Assembly (NCBI GenBank): GCA_002163085.1
Contig: MAAJ01000011.1
Coordinates: 1-64,000 of the forward strand
Source of the DNA: Methylophaga sp. 42_25_T18
GTDB lineage: Bacteria; Pseudomonadota; Gammaproteobacteria; Nitrosococcales; Methylophagaceae
Direction: 5' to 3'
Length of the DNA: 64,000 bases
Shown: positions 17,749 through 27,310 of the stretch, piece by piece
How the letters are laid out: the number at the start of each line of letters is the position of its first letter
Numbering within the stretch: the stretch's first letter is position 1
Made by a program: the position numbers and the translations under genes
The notes under the pieces: generated by a model
What the model saw: the letters and a program-made list of their open reading frames with translations, nothing else
What the model was told of the DNA's origin: nothing
Database searches by the model: none

Positions 17749-20700
17749 CTATGCACTTTTAACGGGCGATTTAACTTTATACAAAATGGCGTATAACACC
17801 GGTACAACTATCATTGTTAATACGGTGCCAAATGTTAAGCCAGCCATGATCACCACCGCCAGCCCTAACCAGAACACATCTTGTAATAATGGGATTACTC
17901 CTAAGACAGTAGTAGCCGCAGCAAGCACAACGGGCCTTACCCGTGATAAGGCGGCTTCAATAACAGCATCATAAACTTCACGGCCCTTATCCAGATTCAA
18001 ATTCACTTCATCTAATAAGACAATGGCATTTTTTATCATCATGCCAGCAAGACTCATTGCGGCTAATAGTGCTACAAAGCCAAAAGGTGCCCCCGTTATC
18101 AATAAACCAGAAGTTATACCAATTACGGCAAACGGAATGGTTAAAGCAATAATGGTCGGCGGTCTTAATGAGTTAAATAAGGCCACAATGATTAACGCGA
18201 TGATGGCTACTGCAGGAATAACCCCTGGAATTAATGAAGCTTGCGAATCCTTCGAGCTTTCGTATTCCCCACCCCACTCCAAGTTATATCCTGGCGGTAG
18301 TTCAATAGCATCAACCTTGTCGACAACGGTAACGCGTAACTGTGGCAAGGAGTAACCTGCAATAGGGTTAGCTTGCACTGTTATCGTGCGACGACGATCA
18401 CGACGACGAACAATAGGATCGACCCATTGTGTATAAACGCCATCTGTGACCTGAGATAACGGTACTGAATAGGTTGCTCCTTTAGGGTGGATTTGTAGGA
18501 CATCGAGTGACCCGATATTTTTTCGTTCTTCTTCTATTTGACGTAACACGATAGGAATGAGGTCATCTTTTTCACGATACAAACCAACCGTTCGGCCATC
18601 GAATGCTCGCTTGGTCGCATTGGCAATATCTTCTCGCCACACGCCCGCCCATCGTCCTTGTTCTTGACTATATTCAGGCACCACCGTTTGCACACGGTCA
18701 CGCCAATCGGTCTGATACATGCCTGCTAAGGGCTCATCATCTAGAATACTAATGACATTCTTTGCCAAGGTCCGTAACACGTCAGGATCAGCATTATTCG
18801 GACCACTGATTCGAACTTCAAACTTCCAGGTATTACTTGGTCCCACACCAAACTTTCTAATTGGTGCCTGCACATCAGGATAGGTTGATGACAGCCAAGG
18901 ATTAAGTTCAGCAATTATCCCATCGATTTCACGGTAATCTTTCACGTTTACGATCACTTGTGCATAGGAGCTATTGGGCTGTTCCGATTCAACCGGCAAA
19001 TAAAAACGTGGGGGGCCAGCTCCTATAAATGACGATACACTCTCAACCCGATCATCATTAAGCAGTTTATCTTCTAACAGCTTCAATTCATCAGACACCG
19101 TTTGCACGCGTGTGCCTTCAGGTGCCCAATAATCAATCATTAACTTAGTCATTGATGAGTCGGGGAAAAATAATTGCTTAACTTGACCAAAACCAATCAC
19201 AGAAACCACTAATAAAAAGATCATCGCCGCCATGGTTAACCAACGTAGTCGAATCGCTTTTTCTAATAAACCTCGGAAAACGCTATAAAACCCACCAGCA
19301 TAAGGATCTGCATTTTGCGTATCCGAACTATCTATCTTTAACATATCGACACATTGAAGAGGTGTGAGCGTAACGGATATAACCCAACTCACCATTAATG
19401 ATATAGCGACTACACTAAACAACGTTGCACAGTATTCACCCGCATCTTCCGTTGATGAATAGATAGGATAAAAAGCCATCACGGCAACAACCGTAGCGCC
19501 TAATAAGGGCATAGAAGGTAAGGTGGCAGCTTCAATCGCAGCTTCAACTTTATCCATGCCTTTTTGCATGCGAACAGCAATTCCATCTGCAACTACAATA
19601 GCGTTATCGACCATCATGCCTAAAGCAATAATCAATGCGCCTAATGACATTCGCTGAAGATCAATTCCCAACACGGCCATCAGTAAGAAACTACCTAAAA
19701 TAGTACCCACAAGTGCGATGCCGATGATGACGGATAATCGCCAGCCCATACCGATCGTTAATACCACCAGCACGATGGCTACCGCCTCCAAGAAACTGAC
19801 TAGGAAATTGCTAATCGCCTCATCCACCACATCGGCTTGCCAATGGATGCGGTGAACCTCGATACCGATAGGCAAGTTCTCATTTAATTCACGTAACCGA
19901 TTTGCAACCGCCTTGCCCATATCAACAATATTGACACCGGGCACATTGGTCACCGCTAAGGTAATGCCCGCTTCACCATTTACCCGCATCTGTTTAATGG
20001 CAGGCTCTTGGTAGCCCAGTCTCACTGTGCCAATATCTTTGATACGAATTATTTCTGATCTATGGCCTTGAATGTCATTCACTGACAGTGAATCAGTCAG
20101 CGATGGATTGATCGGCAAATCGGCAATATCTTGTACTGATTGGAACTGCCCTGTCGGTGCAATACGGAGGCGTTTATTTTGTATATCCAACCTACCCGCA
20201 TCAACTACAAGGTTTTGTTGTTGCAAGGTCGCTTGAATAGTTGAATCGGTAATGCCTAACTGACTAAGCTGTGTTTGCGAAATATCTAGATAAGCAACTT
20301 TCTTTTGTGCTCCCCATATATCTACCCGAGCCACACCTTCAACTAGGCTGAGTTCTTTTTTTAACTCTTTGGCGTAACTCTCCATTTCTGCATAACTAAA
20401 ACCATCACCGGTCACCGCTAATAAATGACCATACACATCACCAAAATCATCTGAAATGACCGGGCGATCCACGCCAGGTGGCAATGCTGATTCAACATTA
20501 CGAATTTTGCGCCTTAACTCATCCCATATTTGGGGTATTTCTGTTGAGGTATAACTAGATTCAATATCAACAAAGATAATTGATAAACCCGCTTTAGATA
20601 TGGATCGTAGGTTTTTAACTTGCTTCATTTCTTGCAGAGCAAGTTCGATTTTATCAGTGACCTCAAGTTCAACTTCTGTTGGGTCAGCACCCAAGTATTG

Positions 20701-20847
20701 AGTTGATATGACCGCTGTTTTAATCGTAAAGTCAGGGTCCTCCAATTGTCCTAGACTAAAAAAGCCCGCCACACCAGCAATTAAAACTAGAAAAGCTGTG
20801 AAGTAGGTAACTGTTCGATTATTTATCGCAGCTCGAGTCAGATTCAT
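17749..20847 (-). CDS. RND efflux permease
   Basis: A 1032-residue inner-membrane proton antiporter of the RND superfamily, of usual length (about 1030-1050). Twelve transmembrane helices and two large periplasmic loops are visible. The intramembrane relay region reads GMMVDNAIVVADG; AcrB has two acidic residues there, here one is Asn. The pump takes substrates from the membrane or periplasm and passes them through an adaptor and outer-membrane channel. Genes for both lie directly upstream (adaptor stop three bases away). Divergence from AcrB at the N-terminus suggests a less-studied RND branch; the substrate cannot be told. Confidence 0.92.
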   Translation of the reverse strand: MNLTRAAINNRTVTYFTAFLVLIAGVAGFFSLGQLEDPDFTIKTAVISTQYLGADPTEVELEVTDKIELALQEMKQVKNLRSISKAGLSIIFVDIESSYTSTEIPQIWDELRRKIRNVESALPPGVDRPVISDDFGDVYGHLLAVTGDGFSYAEMESYAKELKKELSLVEGVARVDIWGAQKKVAYLDISQTQLSQLGITDSTIQATLQQQNLVVDAGRLDIQNKRLRIAPTGQFQSVQDIADLPINPSLTDSLSVNDIQGHRSEIIRIKDIGTVRLGYQEPAIKQMRVNGEAGITLAVTNVPGVNIVDMGKAVANRLRELNENLPIGIEVHRIHWQADVVDEAISNFLVSFLEAVAIVLVVLTIGMGWRLSVIIGIALVGTILGSFLLMAVLGIDLQRMSLGALIIALGMMVDNAIVVADGIAVRMQKGMDKVEAAIEAATLPSMPLLGATVVAVMAFYPIYSSTEDAGEYCATLFSVVAISLMVSWVISVTLTPLQCVDMLKIDSSDTQNADPYAGGFYSVFRGLLEKAIRLRWLTMAAMIFLLVVSVIGFGQVKQLFFPDSSMTKLMIDYWAPEGTRVQTVSDELKLLEDKLLNDDRVESVSSFIGAGPPRFYLPVESEQPNSSYAQVIVNVKDYREIDGIIAELNPWLSSTYPDVQAPIRKFGVGPSNTWKFEVRISGPNNADPDVLRTLAKNVISILDDEPLAGMYQTDWRDRVQTVVPEYSQEQGRWAGVWREDIANATKRAFDGRTVGLYREKDDLIPIVLRQIEEERKNIGSLDVLQIHPKGATYSVPLSQVTDGVYTQWVDPIVRRRDRRRTITVQANPIAGYSLPQLRVTVVDKVDAIELPPGYNLEWGGEYESSKDSQASLIPGVIPAVAIIALIIVALFNSLRPPTIIALTIPFAVIGITSGLLITGAPFGFVALLAAMSLAGMMIKNAIVLLDEVNLNLDKGREVYDAVIEAALSRVRPVVLAAATTVLGVIPLLQDVFWLGLAVVIMAGLTFGTVLTMIVVPVLYAILYKVKSPVKSA

Positions 20848-20850
20848 GGT

Positions 20851-21981
20851 TTATTCCTTGTCTGACTGTAAGATTCTTACTTGTTGACCTTCCCGCAGGT
20901 AATTCACCCCTGCTGTGGCGATCCACTCCCCTACTTCAAGACCTTCTATTACTAAAATGCCGTGGTCAGTTAATCGTCCTAATGTAACCGTCCTTGAACT
21001 AACTGTTTTATTTAACTCATCTACAACCCAAACAAATGATTCACTGGCATTTTCAGCTGTATACACCGCAGATACTGGTACGTTAATACCTTGGTCTACA
21101 AGCTGTATCCCTTCTTTAATTTCGACTCCTACTGTTTTACCTGCCATACCAGGTAATATCTTCACATCATCAGGTTGCTCCATGACTAAAGTAACTGGAT
21201 AGGTTCTCGTGGTTTCAGATGCCTCCGATGATATTTCTTTTATCGTTGCCTCTAAAGTGTACTCAGGAAAAGAATCAAAGCGCACATAAACTATTGCAAC
21301 ATTGGGGGTTAAAGAAATTAGGCTCTCAGGAATATTGACGATCATTTCTACTTGTGAATCATCAATCATACGAATGATTTGTTGACCTGCTTTTACCGAC
21401 TCAAAATTTTCGACATATTTATTAACGATGACACCATCAAATGGTGCCGACAGCTTTGTATATTTCAGTTGGTCTCTTGCAGCTGCTACCGATGCATTTA
21501 ATGACGTTATATCGGCCCTAGCTTGATCTCGTGCCGCTTTTTTCCTATCTACCGCTACCTGACTGGTTGCACCCGCATCTTCCTGTAAAATCCTCATCTC
21601 ACGATCGAACTCTGATTGGGCCCGTTCAACAGTTGCTTGTGCTCTACCCAATTGCCCTCTTGCATTATTCAATGCGACTTCAAAGTCTCTTGGATCAATT
21701 TTTGATAACACATCGCCCGTTAAGACTTTATCGCCAACATTTACGGGTAACGCAATTAACGGCCCCGCGACACGAAAAGAAAGCTCGACCTCTCTGATAG
21801 CCTTTGCCTTACCAGGAAAACTGCGTTCTTTTATTTGGCCAGAACCAGACAACTGTATCGCTCTAACGGGCCGAATAACTTCTTTTTCAACAGCTACTTC
21901 TTTTTCACACGCTGATACCAATACAACAACGACTATCAGTGAAAATAGAAATTTGGATTGCTTGCATAACTTTCCAAACAT
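20851..21981 (-). CDS. RND periplasmic adaptor (membrane fusion) lipoprotein
   Basis: A 376-residue HlyD/AcrA-type adaptor. A lipobox VSAC (Cys25) predicts lipid anchoring in the inner membrane. The biotinyl-lipoyl half-motifs flank an alpha hairpin (about 90-160: NNARGQLGRAQATVERAQSE, then the DQARADITSLNASVAAARDQ helix), followed by beta-barrel and membrane-proximal domains. It links the RND pump at 17749 to the TolC-like channel at 22036. It is three bases upstream of the pump gene and about 54 bases downstream of the channel gene, so one transcript is expected. Confidence 0.92.
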   Translation of the reverse strand: MFGKLCKQSKFLFSLIVVVVLVSACEKEVAVEKEVIRPVRAIQLSGSGQIKERSFPGKAKAIREVELSFRVAGPLIALPVNVGDKVLTGDVLSKIDPRDFEVALNNARGQLGRAQATVERAQSEFDREMRILQEDAGATSQVAVDRKKAARDQARADITSLNASVAAARDQLKYTKLSAPFDGVIVNKYVENFESVKAGQQIIRMIDDSQVEMIVNIPESLISLTPNVAIVYVRFDSFPEYTLEATIKEISSEASETTRTYPVTLVMEQPDDVKILPGMAGKTVGVEIKEGIQLVDQGINVPVSAVYTAENASESFVWVVDELNKTVSSRTVTLGRLTDHGILVIEGLEVGEWIATAGVNYLREGQQVRILQSDKE

Positions 21982-22035
21982 TGTTTTTTCCTTCGGTTGT
22001 TTTCTAATAATTTCGGAATTGTTGGGCCACTACTA

Positions 22036-23577
22036 TTATTCTTCGTTTGTTTCTGCCTCTAACAATGTTCCCCAGTCTGTACGATTTACCATTTCATTTT
22101 TTATTTTTGTAGGTAATAAGGTCTGGCCTTCACGTAATTCCCAACCGCCGCCTAATGCTTTGTACATAGCAATCAAGCTTCGGGCAACATCACCTCGTAT
22201 CGCGGTCAAACTATCTTGTTGCTGAACTAAAAATTCTTGTGAGTTGAGCACTCGTGTGTAGTTAGTAACACCGTCCCGATATTGAATAAGTGATATTTCA
22301 ACGGAACGATTTGATGCGTCTACGCTCGTCTGTAAATAATTGGCTTGTTCGCGTGATTTTAAAAACGATACCATGGCATCTTCAACTTCACGAACTGCTA
22401 ATAGAACCGTGTTTTTATAATTAATGATGCTTTGTTGATAACGTGCATCTTGCACTCTGACATTATTTTTGATTCGGCCATAGTTCAAGATAGGCCAGCT
22501 AAAACTCGGTCCAATTGTTGATGTGAAGCTGTCAGTTTGAACTAGATCCCCAAAGTCACTTGAACCCGTACTACTTGAAGCTAATCCAAATGAGCCAAAC
22601 AGACTAAAACTTGGGTAGAGTTCCGCTTGAGCAACACCAATCAAAGCACTCTGTGAGGCCGCTTGTAATTCTGCTCGTCGCACATCGGGTCTTCTTCGCA
22701 GGATCTCAGCAGGCATCCCTACTGCCACTTCCGCTGGTGCAGTGGGAATAACACCTTCTTCACCTAATGCACCCTTTAAATCATTGGGTGGGATACCTAA
22801 TAGAATACTCAGGCCATTTTTAGACTGCCGTAGACCCACGTCTAGCGATGAAATTAAGGCTTTGGTATTGTGCAATAAGGCTTTAGCTTGTGTTACATCA
22901 AGTTCCGTTGTTGCACCATTTTTAAAGCGTACTTCGGTAATATTAAGGCTGCGCTGTTGAATTTCCTCATTTTTTTTAGCTAATATTATGCGTTCTTCAA
23001 AGGTACGAATTTGCACATAGGCGGCTGCTACTTCTGCAGTCAGGCTCACTAAGATATCGTCGTAATTCGCTAAGGTTGCAAGCAAGCTGGCATCAGCAGA
23101 TTCTATTCCTCGCTTAAATTTTCCCCATACATCCAGCTCCCAAGCCGCATCAAATCCTGCTTGATATGCTCCAAAGGTAGGATCTGCCAAAGAGTTAAAG
23201 TTAGCCGAGTTCTCACTGAGTTCATTGTGCGTAATACTGCCACCCAATGATTGTGTTTGAGGATATTGGTTACCGACAGCAATACCTAACTGTGCTCTTG
23301 CTTCGAGAACTCTAACTGCTGCAACTTGCAAGTCTAAATTTTGTTGATAGGCCGTATTTATTAAGTCATTTAAGACTGGGTCATTAAATACTTTCCACCA
23401 CTCTTTGAATTCGGCCGGGCTCGTTGAGAGATCTTGTTGTTCAGATAACCACTGCTGAGAGACATCTACTTCTGGTTTAACAAAGTCCGGGCCAGCCGTC
23501 ATGCAGGCACTCACAGAGAGTGAAAGCAAGCTTATAAATAATTTCCGTTTGATGTTGCCAATACAAAAGCTTCTCAA
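22036..23577 (-). CDS. Outer-membrane efflux lipoprotein (TolC/NodT family)
   Basis: About 510 residues, an OMF channel of the NodT/OprM type. A lipobox VSAC near residue 25 predicts N-terminal acylation. Two repeats of the TolC fold are visible, with helices such as NLDLQVAAVRVLEARAQLG and the late RDGVTNYTRVLNSQEFLVQQQ, and the typical MPAEILRRRPDVRRAE element. Trimers form the exit duct for the adaptor and pump encoded next. The start is unsure: GTG 23598 and TTG 23577 are in frame; the TTG has GAGAGGGAT at good distance and is used here. It leads the efflux operon. Confidence 0.9.
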   Translation of the reverse strand: MRSFCIGNIKRKLFISLLSLSVSACMTAGPDFVKPEVDVSQQWLSEQQDLSTSPAEFKEWWKVFNDPVLNDLINTAYQQNLDLQVAAVRVLEARAQLGIAVGNQYPQTQSLGGSITHNELSENSANFNSLADPTFGAYQAGFDAAWELDVWGKFKRGIESADASLLATLANYDDILVSLTAEVAAAYVQIRTFEERIILAKKNEEIQQRSLNITEVRFKNGATTELDVTQAKALLHNTKALISSLDVGLRQSKNGLSILLGIPPNDLKGALGEEGVIPTAPAEVAVGMPAEILRRRPDVRRAELQAASQSALIGVAQAELYPSFSLFGSFGLASSSTGSSDFGDLVQTDSFTSTIGPSFSWPILNYGRIKNNVRVQDARYQQSIINYKNTVLLAVREVEDAMVSFLKSREQANYLQTSVDASNRSVEISLIQYRDGVTNYTRVLNSQEFLVQQQDSLTAIRGDVARSLIAMYKALGGGWELREGQTLLPTKIKNEMVNRTDWGTLLEAETNEE

Positions 23578-23732
23578 AACATCCCTCTCTTTGAACACTT
23601 ATACGGTCGAAATGATACTAACGTACTTCGATCAACTTCGAAAGTATCAAAGAATCTAAACTATCTTCTCCTTGTTTTACTTAAAGGTTACCGCCAGACT
23701 TTTTTATACTTTAAATAAAAACAAGTTTTCTG

Positions 23733-23761
23733 TTGGCATTAGTTAAAACATTCTGTAATAT
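23733..23761 (+). promoter_or_regulatory. Sigma-70 promoter of the tRNA-Val gene
   Basis: TTGGCA (23733-23738) and TAATAT (23756-23761) are separated by 17 bases, close to consensus. The following GCGCG just before the expected start is the GC-rich discriminator typical of stringently controlled stable-RNA promoters. The tRNA begins 15 bases downstream. Confidence 0.75.
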
Positions 23762-23775
23762 GCGCGTCTTTCTTG

Positions 23776-23851
23776 GGGTGCTTAGCTCAGCTGGGAGAGC
23801 ATCGCCCTTACAAGGCGAGGGTCGGGGGTTCGATCCCCTCAGCACCCACCA
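23776..23851 (+). tRNA. tRNA-Val (anticodon TAC)
   Basis: A complete 76-base cloverleaf with encoded CCA. The acceptor stem pairs GGGTGCT with AGCACCC (23841-23847) before A-CCA; the D arm contains AGCTCAGCTGGGAGAGC; the anticodon stem TCGCC/GGCGA encloses CTTACAA with TAC at 23809-23811; the T arm reads GGGGGTTCGATCCCC. It closely resembles E. coli tRNA-Val(UAC). It stands alone between the efflux operon and the signalling locus; no integrase or direct repeat of its 3' end was seen beside it. Confidence 0.97.
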
Positions 23852-23998
23852 AGAAAATCTAATTACATTTCCCTTCGGTTTGAAAACGGTTGTTTCCTAG
23901 ACTGAAGTAAGCTTCCATCTGACTCAATTTTCTGCAAAAAGATATGATGACGCTATCGCGATACATTATTCAAAATCAGTGACTAAATTACTTATGTA

Positions 23999-24904
23999 TT
24001 AGCGTTGTTGGCAAGTATTCTTTGTTGGGTCAAACCAAAACTTCTTCTCTTTTGGCGCGGAAGACAATAATAAATTACTCTTTAATTGAATTTGTATTCT
24101 TTCACTTAGGTTTGTCTGTCTAATCGAGTCACCATGAAACTGACAAAATATTTTTTCAAATGAACCATCTTCGATGAGTAGCATTAACCCTTCGTTTAAG
24201 CGTTTATTCAGCACAGGTCTGTTTTTCGAGGTAAATAAATACATCGGTTTAGCATAATGAAGAAGAATATGTTTCTCCACCATCAGATTCGGAAATACTT
24301 CACTCCTATCTTCTAATTCTGTATATGCTTCCACCATACCTCGAGAAAAATAATCAAACCGTTCTGCAGCCAACATTTTAAATAAATCTTCATAGTTAAC
24401 AGATCTAACATACGGAAGTTGATTAACATTCATGATTGGTTCATTGACCCAACCTGATACCAAACCATTTTGATACTGCCTTAGTTCCTCTACGGTATCG
24501 ATATCAAAAAACTTCGCTTCATCTTCTGAGCGAATTATCAACACTCGATAGCCAACAATACCTTTTTGAATAGGTATCAATACTGGCAATAATATTTTCT
24601 CTAATTGTTTTGTTGTATCTAACCATGCCACCGTAATCCTGTCTTCTTGACGGAGCATCTGAGTTGCTCTTTTGTAATTTACATTTACATCCGCTGGCTT
24701 AAGTACAAATGGACCGTATTTAGCTTCTGTTGCCTTTAATGCCTCATGCATTAAAGAAATAACGTCACTACGACGGTCATCACTTAAAGACTGTGATTGA
24801 GGGTAGATATAATGCATTGCTTCATCACAATGACCATAACTCATGTTGAAACTGGCAAAAAAGAAAAATGCCGTACATAAACTTCTTCTGATGGAGAATC
24901 GCAT
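23999..24904 (-). CDS. Periplasmic binding-protein-like protein (orphan)
   Basis: A 301-residue exported protein: signal peptide about 1-26, then a two-lobed fold resembling SBP family 3, with VAWLDTTKQLEKILLPVLIPIQ, a middle VGYRVLIIRSEDEAKFFDIDTVEEL and late RPVLNKRLNEGLMLLIEDGSFEKIF, a helix pattern common to these proteins. Binding residues are not evident. It follows the PAS-kinase gene by 72 bases on the same strand, with no transporter genes nearby, so it may supply the signal for that locus. Such stand-alone proteins occur in many marine gammaproteobacteria. The ligand is unknown. Confidence 0.75.
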   Translation of the reverse strand: MRFSIRRSLCTAFFFFASFNMSYGHCDEAMHYIYPQSQSLSDDRRSDVISLMHEALKATEAKYGPFVLKPADVNVNYKRATQMLRQEDRITVAWLDTTKQLEKILLPVLIPIQKGIVGYRVLIIRSEDEAKFFDIDTVEELRQYQNGLVSGWVNEPIMNVNQLPYVRSVNYEDLFKMLAAERFDYFSRGMVEAYTELEDRSEVFPNLMVEKHILLHYAKPMYLFTSKNRPVLNKRLNEGLMLLIEDGSFEKIFCQFHGDSIRQTNLSERIQIQLKSNLLLSSAPKEKKFWFDPTKNTCQQR

Positions 24905-24976
24905 AACAACCTCCCTTCGACTATATTGCTCCCAATATACGCCGCAGGTTAACCTAAATAAAGCCGATTATTTTTA

Positions 24977-27076
24977 TTATGATTTATGGATAATAAAACT
25001 CACCTCAGCCCCTCCCTCAGGGTTGTTTTCTGCCCAAATATAGCCTTTATGGGCTTCTATTATTTCTTTACAAATAGCCAAACCTAACCCTGTACCACCC
25101 GCACCTGTTTTGGTTTTCGAACTTTGTATAAATTGATCAAAAATCGCTTCTAACTCACCTTCTGGCACGCCGAGTCCTTGATCAAAGATACTAAACTTCA
25201 ACACTGACACCTTTTCACCCGTACCCGCATCTCGAATGACGTCGGTATTTTCTAAAACAATTCTTATTTCGGAACCTTGCTCTGTGAATTTAATTGCATT
25301 GGAGATTAGATTGGCAATAACTTGGCTAATTTTGTCATGGTCATAGTGTGCCAATGTATTTTTAGGTGATAAAAATTTAACGTCTACATTCTTCTCAATT
25401 AATTTGGTAGAGAACTCCGTCAAAATCTTTTCCGTAGTAACTCGTAAATCTTGCTTTTTAAAGTTATAGGTCATTTTTCCGGCTTCTAATTTAGCCAGAT
25501 CAAGTAAATCATTTAATAAGCCTAATAATCGCTTACCGCTCTCGTTAATATTGCTAAAGAAACGTTCAATTTTTTCAATGCCCTTTTCTTCAAGCGGTGT
25601 TTTGGTAATTTGTTTTAGGCCAAAATCAGAAAAACTTAATATTGAATGCATTGGTGTTCGTAATTCATGAGACATATTCGCTAGAAAATCAGATTTCGCA
25701 TGATTGGCCGCTTCAGCTTCTTCACGAGCTTGATGAGCCACCTCTGCCGCCGCTCTTAATTCCTTAGTTTGTTCATCCACGACATATTGTAAGTTCTGCT
25801 CTAATATTTTCTGTGTAGTTATGTCAGTTCTTATCGCCACGTAACGCTCTAAGTCACCTTGCTCATTATGAAAACCGATGACTGTTGTATCTAACCAATA
25901 AATTGATCCATCTTTGGCTTTATTACATACCTTATTACGCCATGGCTTACCCGTAGAGGCAACACCATACATGTCTTTCCAGAACATCTCGGAATGATGA
26001 CCTGAATTCAAAACCCGATGGTCCTGCCCCAGTAACTCCTCACGGCTATACTGGGTCAACGCACAAAACTTGTCGTTTACATAGGTTATTTTTCCATCCG
26101 CATCAGTGACCGATACGCTAGTAGTTAAATCGAGTGCAGATTGCCGAGCATTGGTCTCCTGCTCCTTATGTTTTCGCTCTGTTATATCAAATAAGATAAG
26201 GTGATACTGACTAATCGCATCGTCATCTTTCAATGTTGTGATCGATTGGCTGAACCACTTCAGTTCACCTAATTTTGTATGAAAGCACACCTCTCCCTGC
26301 CAAAACTCATCTTTTATTAAGGTTGTTTTCATCGCGTCCGAAAAATGTGTTTCGGGATGAGAAAAAGGGCTTAATAGTTCCGGATCCGCCATTAGCTCTT
26401 CAACAGTCATATTCATAAACTCAGCCATTTTCCCATTGACTGAATATAAACTGAAATCGGCATTTCTCACGATGATGCCTGCCATTCTGTCGAAAGCAGA
26501 CTTATGGCTTTCTAATTCCTTCTCAATACGTTTATTGCTGGTGACATCATGAAAAAAACAAACTATGGGCTCATCAAACGCATTATCAGCAACAGCATCA
26601 TCAATATCGAAAAAGTCATCGCCAAACAATTCAACTTCTTCATTAACCACTTCTGATAATGACACGTGCAATAAAATTTCATGGCCATCTTTGTGCACTC
26701 CTACCAAGGGAATGTCATCAGAGTCACGATCAGATATAAAGCTGCGAAGGTAGTCAGTAACATTGTCATTAGCCCAATCTGGACAAGGTACCAAATGTGA
26801 GATTTTTGACGTGATGATTTCACCCTCGCTATAGCCAAATATCTGTTGTGCTGCAAGGTTGAAACTCTGAGCCGTGCCATCTGGATTCAGTGTAATAACA
26901 CCATCGGAAGCGTTATGTAATAATGCGTGTAAGCGGGTTTGTGCAGCAATCAGTTCATGCCCTGCTTGAGTAACATCTGTATTAAATGATTCCAATGATT
27001 CAAGATCGGCCAGTAACTTCGCCACTGTTTCAGGCGTAATATCTGTGATGTGATCTATGTTATTTTTATCTGTCAT
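24977..27076 (-). CDS. Three-PAS sensor histidine kinase
   Basis: From the chosen ATG at 27076 the protein has 699 residues and no membrane segment, so it is cytoplasmic. Three PAS domains follow one another (about 50-180 with an acidic insertion, 190-305, 310-425), then a coiled coil and a HisKA domain with His470 in MSHELRTP. A HATPase_c domain has N box NLISNAIKF and G boxes FDQGLGVPEG and GGTGLGLAI. A GTG 26 codons upstream keeps the frame open, but lacks a spaced ribosome site. A 24-codon ORF overlaps this ATG. The gene diverges from a response-regulator gene at 27311, its likely partner. Confidence 0.88.
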   Translation of the reverse strand: MTDKNNIDHITDITPETVAKLLADLESLESFNTDVTQAGHELIAAQTRLHALLHNASDGVITLNPDGTAQSFNLAAQQIFGYSEGEIITSKISHLVPCPDWANDNVTDYLRSFISDRDSDDIPLVGVHKDGHEILLHVSLSEVVNEEVELFGDDFFDIDDAVADNAFDEPIVCFFHDVTSNKRIEKELESHKSAFDRMAGIIVRNADFSLYSVNGKMAEFMNMTVEELMADPELLSPFSHPETHFSDAMKTTLIKDEFWQGEVCFHTKLGELKWFSQSITTLKDDDAISQYHLILFDITERKHKEQETNARQSALDLTTSVSVTDADGKITYVNDKFCALTQYSREELLGQDHRVLNSGHHSEMFWKDMYGVASTGKPWRNKVCNKAKDGSIYWLDTTVIGFHNEQGDLERYVAIRTDITTQKILEQNLQYVVDEQTKELRAAAEVAHQAREEAEAANHAKSDFLANMSHELRTPMHSILSFSDFGLKQITKTPLEEKGIEKIERFFSNINESGKRLLGLLNDLLDLAKLEAGKMTYNFKKQDLRVTTEKILTEFSTKLIEKNVDVKFLSPKNTLAHYDHDKISQVIANLISNAIKFTEQGSEIRIVLENTDVIRDAGTGEKVSVLKFSIFDQGLGVPEGELEAIFDQFIQSSKTKTGAGGTGLGLAICKEIIEAHKGYIWAENNPEGGAEVSFIIHKS

Positions 27077-27147
27077 GACAAACAACACAAAAAATAAAGC
27101 AGCGTGAAAGAAAACGGGGCAATGGGGTTTGTCTTCACCATAGTCAT
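27073..27147 (-). CDS. Putative 24-codon leader peptide overlapping the kinase start
   Basis: ATG 27147 opens a 24-residue, hydrophobic frame (MTMVKTNPIA... LLYFLCCLS) ending in TGA at 27073-27075. It overlaps the kinase ATG as ATGA. AAAGG lies six bases before its ATG, a far better ribosome site than anything before the kinase ATG, so the kinase may be translated by coupling to this ORF. The peptide could itself be a small membrane protein. It has no known relative that I recognise. Confidence 0.4.
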   Translation of the reverse strand: MTMVKTNPIAPFSFTLLYFLCCLS

Positions 27148-27310
27148 GTATCACCTTTATATCGAAATATAAATAAACCTGACTTGTTGCAACAATGAGT
27201 ATAGGTCAGGTGCCGTTGTACATACAAGCTATGTACTACCATAGACATTATTTTAATTTTGCCCCATACTTTTGACGTAGATAGTGTTCTCAATGTAAGG
27301 AGGTAACTCC

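Noticed and set aside
23776..23851. tRNA-Val as an integration site for a genomic island
   Set aside because: No integrase gene and no direct repeat of the tRNA 3' end were seen near it.
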